From positions 8,494,714 to 8,558,713 of the forward strand of contig NC_092567.1 in the NCBI RefSeq assembly GCF_037975245.1: a stretch of 64,000 bases of DNA, written 5' to 3'. Below, piece by piece: positions 61,545-64,000 of the stretch. The notes beneath the pieces were generated by a model. The model was not told where the DNA came from. It made no database searches and worked only from the letters and a program-made list of their open reading frames with translations. A program made the position numbers and the translations under genes. Every line of letters starts with the position of its first letter. The first letter of the stretch is position 1. Source of the DNA: Apostichopus japonicus (taxonomy: Eukaryota > Echinodermata > Holothuroidea > Aspidochirotida > Stichopodidae).

Positions 61545-61845
61545 TGAAAGTTTTTTCACTGTTCTTGATTTTCCAACTCATTACGATTTTCATTTATATA
61601 TATTCATTTGCCTTTGTCGTTTACCTCCATTGCATTAACATAAAGTCTGTTCAAAGTATCTCTTTCGAGATCCGGCTTTAGGAATCACAAATGATTTTCG
61701 AGTTGGTTAGCATCATGTCTGATCTCTAGAGTAAGGCAAAATATGTCACCAAAAACAGAACTAGTATTGTTCGATACAGGTGACAAACGCCTACAGTGGA
61801 ATTACGATCTTCCTTACCGGTTTCGAACCTCTGGACATACAATCA

Positions 61846-61917
61846 GCGTCCATAGCCTAGTGGTTAGGGTGTCCGCGTACAGAGCGGGAGGCCCGTGGTT
61901 CGAATCCCGGTGGAGGC
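61846..61917 (+). tRNA. tRNA-like gene, copy 12
   Basis: Identical to copy 2 over the 72 nt. The sequence after this gene carries the same CTTGCG variant (62038) as that after copy 10. Confidence 0.6.
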
Positions 61918-62218
61918 TGAAAGTTTTTTCACTGTTCTTGATTTTCCAACTCATTACGATTTTCATTTATATATATTCATTTGCCTTTGTCGTTTACCTC
62001 CATTGCATTAACATAAAGTCTGTTCAAAGTATCTCTTGCGAGATCCGGCTTTAGGAATCACAAATGATTTTCGAGTTGGTTAGCATCATGTCTGATCTCT
62101 AGAGTAAGGCAAAATATGTCACCAAAAACAGAACTAGTATTGTTCGATACAGGTGACAAACGCCTACAGTGGAATTACGATCTTCCTTACCGGTTTCGAA
62201 CCTCTGGACATACAATCA

Positions 62219-62290
62219 GCGTCCATAGCCTAGTGGTTAGGGTGTCCGCGTACAGAGCGGGAGGCCCGTGGTTCGAATCCCGGTGGAGGC
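62219..62290 (+). tRNA. tRNA-like gene, copy 13
   Basis: Identical to copy 2 over the 72 nt, with its T6 terminator intact. The unit ends about 50 bp later in an expanded TA tract instead of the usual short one. Confidence 0.6.
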
Positions 62291-62337
62291 TGAAAGTTTT
62301 TTCACTGTTCTTGATTTTCCAACTCATTACGATTTTC

Positions 62338-62339
<2 letters not shown>

Positions 62340-62391
<52 letters not shown>
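62340..62391. repeat. (TA)n tract at right edge of the array
   Basis: About 52 bases of TA. It begins at the position where the inner units have only TATATATA, so the array stops inside an expansion of its own internal TA patch. Confidence 0.95.
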
Positions 62392-62393
<2 letters not shown>

Positions 62394-63275
62394 TAAGCCC
62401 GCGCCATAAATTGCTTTCTGCATTTTGTTAAAAGCATCTTAGATGTACAGTAGACACTCCTTTGTAGAAGCTGGATGTTCCGTTTACAGCAATTGTTGGA
62501 TGACAAGACTAATTTAACGAATGTAGCATTAACATAGCTGGTTTCGTTTTCAGTATCAACTTAATTGCCATCAAATAGCAATCAACAGTTTTCATCAGTT
62601 TACTGTAACTTGGATAGATGCTTGAACTCATGTGAAATATGGCTGGTGTTTAAAAGGCATCGGAACTTAAATCAGACTATTACATATTTCATAACGTATG
62701 TACATACTAGCTTCATCCTCTAATACATGTAAGAATTCGGGCTGAAGTTTCTTCTAATCTCATCAGTTTCTGAGGCTAAGTAAAAGCGCTCAGAATCATA
62801 GTGAATAATATAATATTGCTAAACCGTTAAACAAATAACATGTACACTTAGAGCTTTCGTAGGAAATATTAAACTCTTATCTATTACGAAGCAGCATATA
62901 GTGTCCATTACATTTTCGCCATCAAATAGCACTCAAACGTTTCATCAGTTTGATGAATTATTATAACTTTGGTAGATGCTTGAACGCATGTAAAACCTGG
63001 TTGCTTTTTAACCATCATCCGAACTTAAATCAGACCTATTACACATGTCATAACATAATACTAGCTTCACCTTCTTATACATGTAAGAATTGGGGCTGAA
63101 GTTGTTTCTATTCCCATAGCCTGCTGAGGCTAATTACAAGCGGTCAAATTCATAAGTCCTACTATAATATTGCTATACAGTTGTAATAACATGTACACTT
63201 TCCGTAGGAAATATAACTCGAACCTATTACAAAAGTCCGGCGCATATATTGTTCATTTCATTTCCATTATCACCA
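62392..63275 (+). repeat. 352-bp imperfect direct duplication
   Basis: CCATCAAATAGCA-TCAA begins near 62569 and again near 62921. The following 300+ bp run parallel (shared ATGCTTGAAC, GAACTTAAATCAGAC, ACATGTAAGAATT, GGGCTGAAGTT, AACATGTACACTT). A partial third copy of the unit's end may lie at 62398-62430. No coding capacity was recognised. Confidence 0.75.
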
Positions 63276-64000
63276 ATATAAATATAAAATGCTTATACAC
63301 AGGAGAACCAAAGAATAAGAAATATTAAAATATGTACAACAATATAATCTTAAAGATTAGAAAGTAAAATAACAAAAATTAGTTGAATACTTATGTTACT
63401 ACAAATTATCTACAAAATGTATTCGAGTCATTCTGTTCAAGCAAAAAAGAATGAAGAGCTTTATTCAATTTTATAGGCAAGATATTAAAATTGTGCAAAT
63501 TTCTATTGGCTTTAACTAAAATACCCTAAAGTGCAGGATACAGTCGGTGTTCCATATGAATAGTTCATGTCTTCTCAATCAATAGGAATTGTCTAATCAA
63601 AACTCTCAAAGGAATAATTAGTTAACGGAAGTGCTGTAAATGTTGCTGATTTTATTTATGGGGATTTTTAATCTGATTTAATTTGTTTGAAACACTGTTA
63701 TTGATAAAAGAATTATCCCTCCCGATCGAGGGATATGGAGATTTAAAATTAGTCTTGGTGAAATTCTAGCTATTAGATATTGACAAAAAAGTTTTGTTTT
63801 CGTTAGATTTGTTTAAACTGTTACAGATCAATGAGGAATTGGACATTATTATATAATAAAGGTCACGGTAGGACAGGGCGTTAATCTAGGATATGATCTT
63901 CATTGAGCCAGACATTCTTGAAAAGGGCGCAATCGTACAAGTTTCCAAGTGGTATATACTTCCTGTCGGGCTCACAGTATACTTTAGAAACCCTCGTGAT
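63276..64000. other. No gene seen
   Basis: AT-rich DNA to the window edge with no recognised gene or repeat. Confidence 0.5.

Larger units (their letters stand above)
57545..62349 (+). repeat. Tandem array of thirteen 373-bp units with tRNA-like genes
   Basis: Thirteen head-to-tail units with an exact period of 373 bp; the last is cut within its TA-containing part. Only a few variant sites were seen: A versus G at 57765 (copy 1 only), G at 58301 (the base following TTCAAAGT), and CTTGCG in place of CTTTCG at 61292 and 62038. Each unit holds about 200 bp of unique sequence, a 72-nt tRNA-like gene, a T6 terminator and a short TATATATA. The near-identity implies very recent amplification or strong homogenisation. 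A 103-codon frame repeats in every unit but passes through the tRNA-like region and is not regarded as a protein gene. Confidence 0.97.

Noticed and set aside
57640-62409. Thirteen identical 97-103 codon open frames, one per tandem unit
   Set aside because: The frame runs through the tRNA-like gene and the TA patch, and stays open because the DNA is nearly identical. No protein family is evident.

Overview
The window reads as AT-rich intergenic and intronic DNA of a marine invertebrate, most likely an echinoderm (a sea cucumber would fit, but this is an inference from repeat types and general character, not a proven assignment). No complete host gene is visible. The recognisable content is mobile elements and their relics, tandem repeats, and a few short candidate exons.

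Layout, left to right. 1-1247: no gene seen. 1248-5585 (E1) and 5614-11244 (E3): two large terminal-inverted-repeat DNA elements lying 28 bp apart. Each has ends packed with short subterminal motifs and neither has a transposase-sized reading frame. 11840-12607: C-terminal fragment of a hAT-type transposase, followed by a relic repeat. 15336-15400: possible CCAAT/TATA promoter. 16669-16816: a pure (TA)74 microsatellite. 17174-17296: an isolated exon-like segment with good splice sites. 18430-18980: minisatellite. 20169-27940: a complete, young BEL/Pao retrotransposon on the minus strand with near-identical 1.04 kb LTRs and two lesions in pol. 27941-30450: a decayed LINE (APE endonuclease plus reverse transcriptase) on the plus strand. 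31464-35699 (E2): a third TIR element with a 21-bp TIR (one mismatch), carrying a tRNA-derived SINE relic. 36072-37036: a short TIR element. 37277-37485, 42062-42138 and 53820-53881: three exon-like segments with matching splice phases that could be the leucine-rich-repeat part of one host gene, its introns filled with repeats. 40093-40640 (minus): 3' end of a Penelope-like element (PLE) with a hammerhead-ribozyme-like motif. 43505-44675: TIR-bounded repeat with a 30-nt palindrome at one end. 45661-50907 (E4, weak): another possible TIR element with a SAM-like first exon. 55130-55790: about 145-bp minisatellite. 56473-57464: a second PLE 3' portion (GIY-YIG endonuclease) directly abutting a (TA)n tract, with its own hammerhead-like motif. 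57545-62349: thirteen near-identical 373-bp tandem units, each containing a 72-nt tRNA-like gene with consensus A and B boxes and a T6 terminator. The array is bounded by (TA)n on both sides. 62569-63270: a 352-bp imperfect direct duplication.

The most unusual system is the right-hand 8 kb: a PLE tail with a ribozyme-like motif, then an array of tRNA-like Pol III units whose repeat begins with sequence resembling that PLE tail. The second most unusual is the set of large TIR elements with CACTG or CACTC ends and TTAGTC-rich or CCTGGT-rich termini, which look like non-autonomous or gene-carrying CACTA/EnSpm-like elements.
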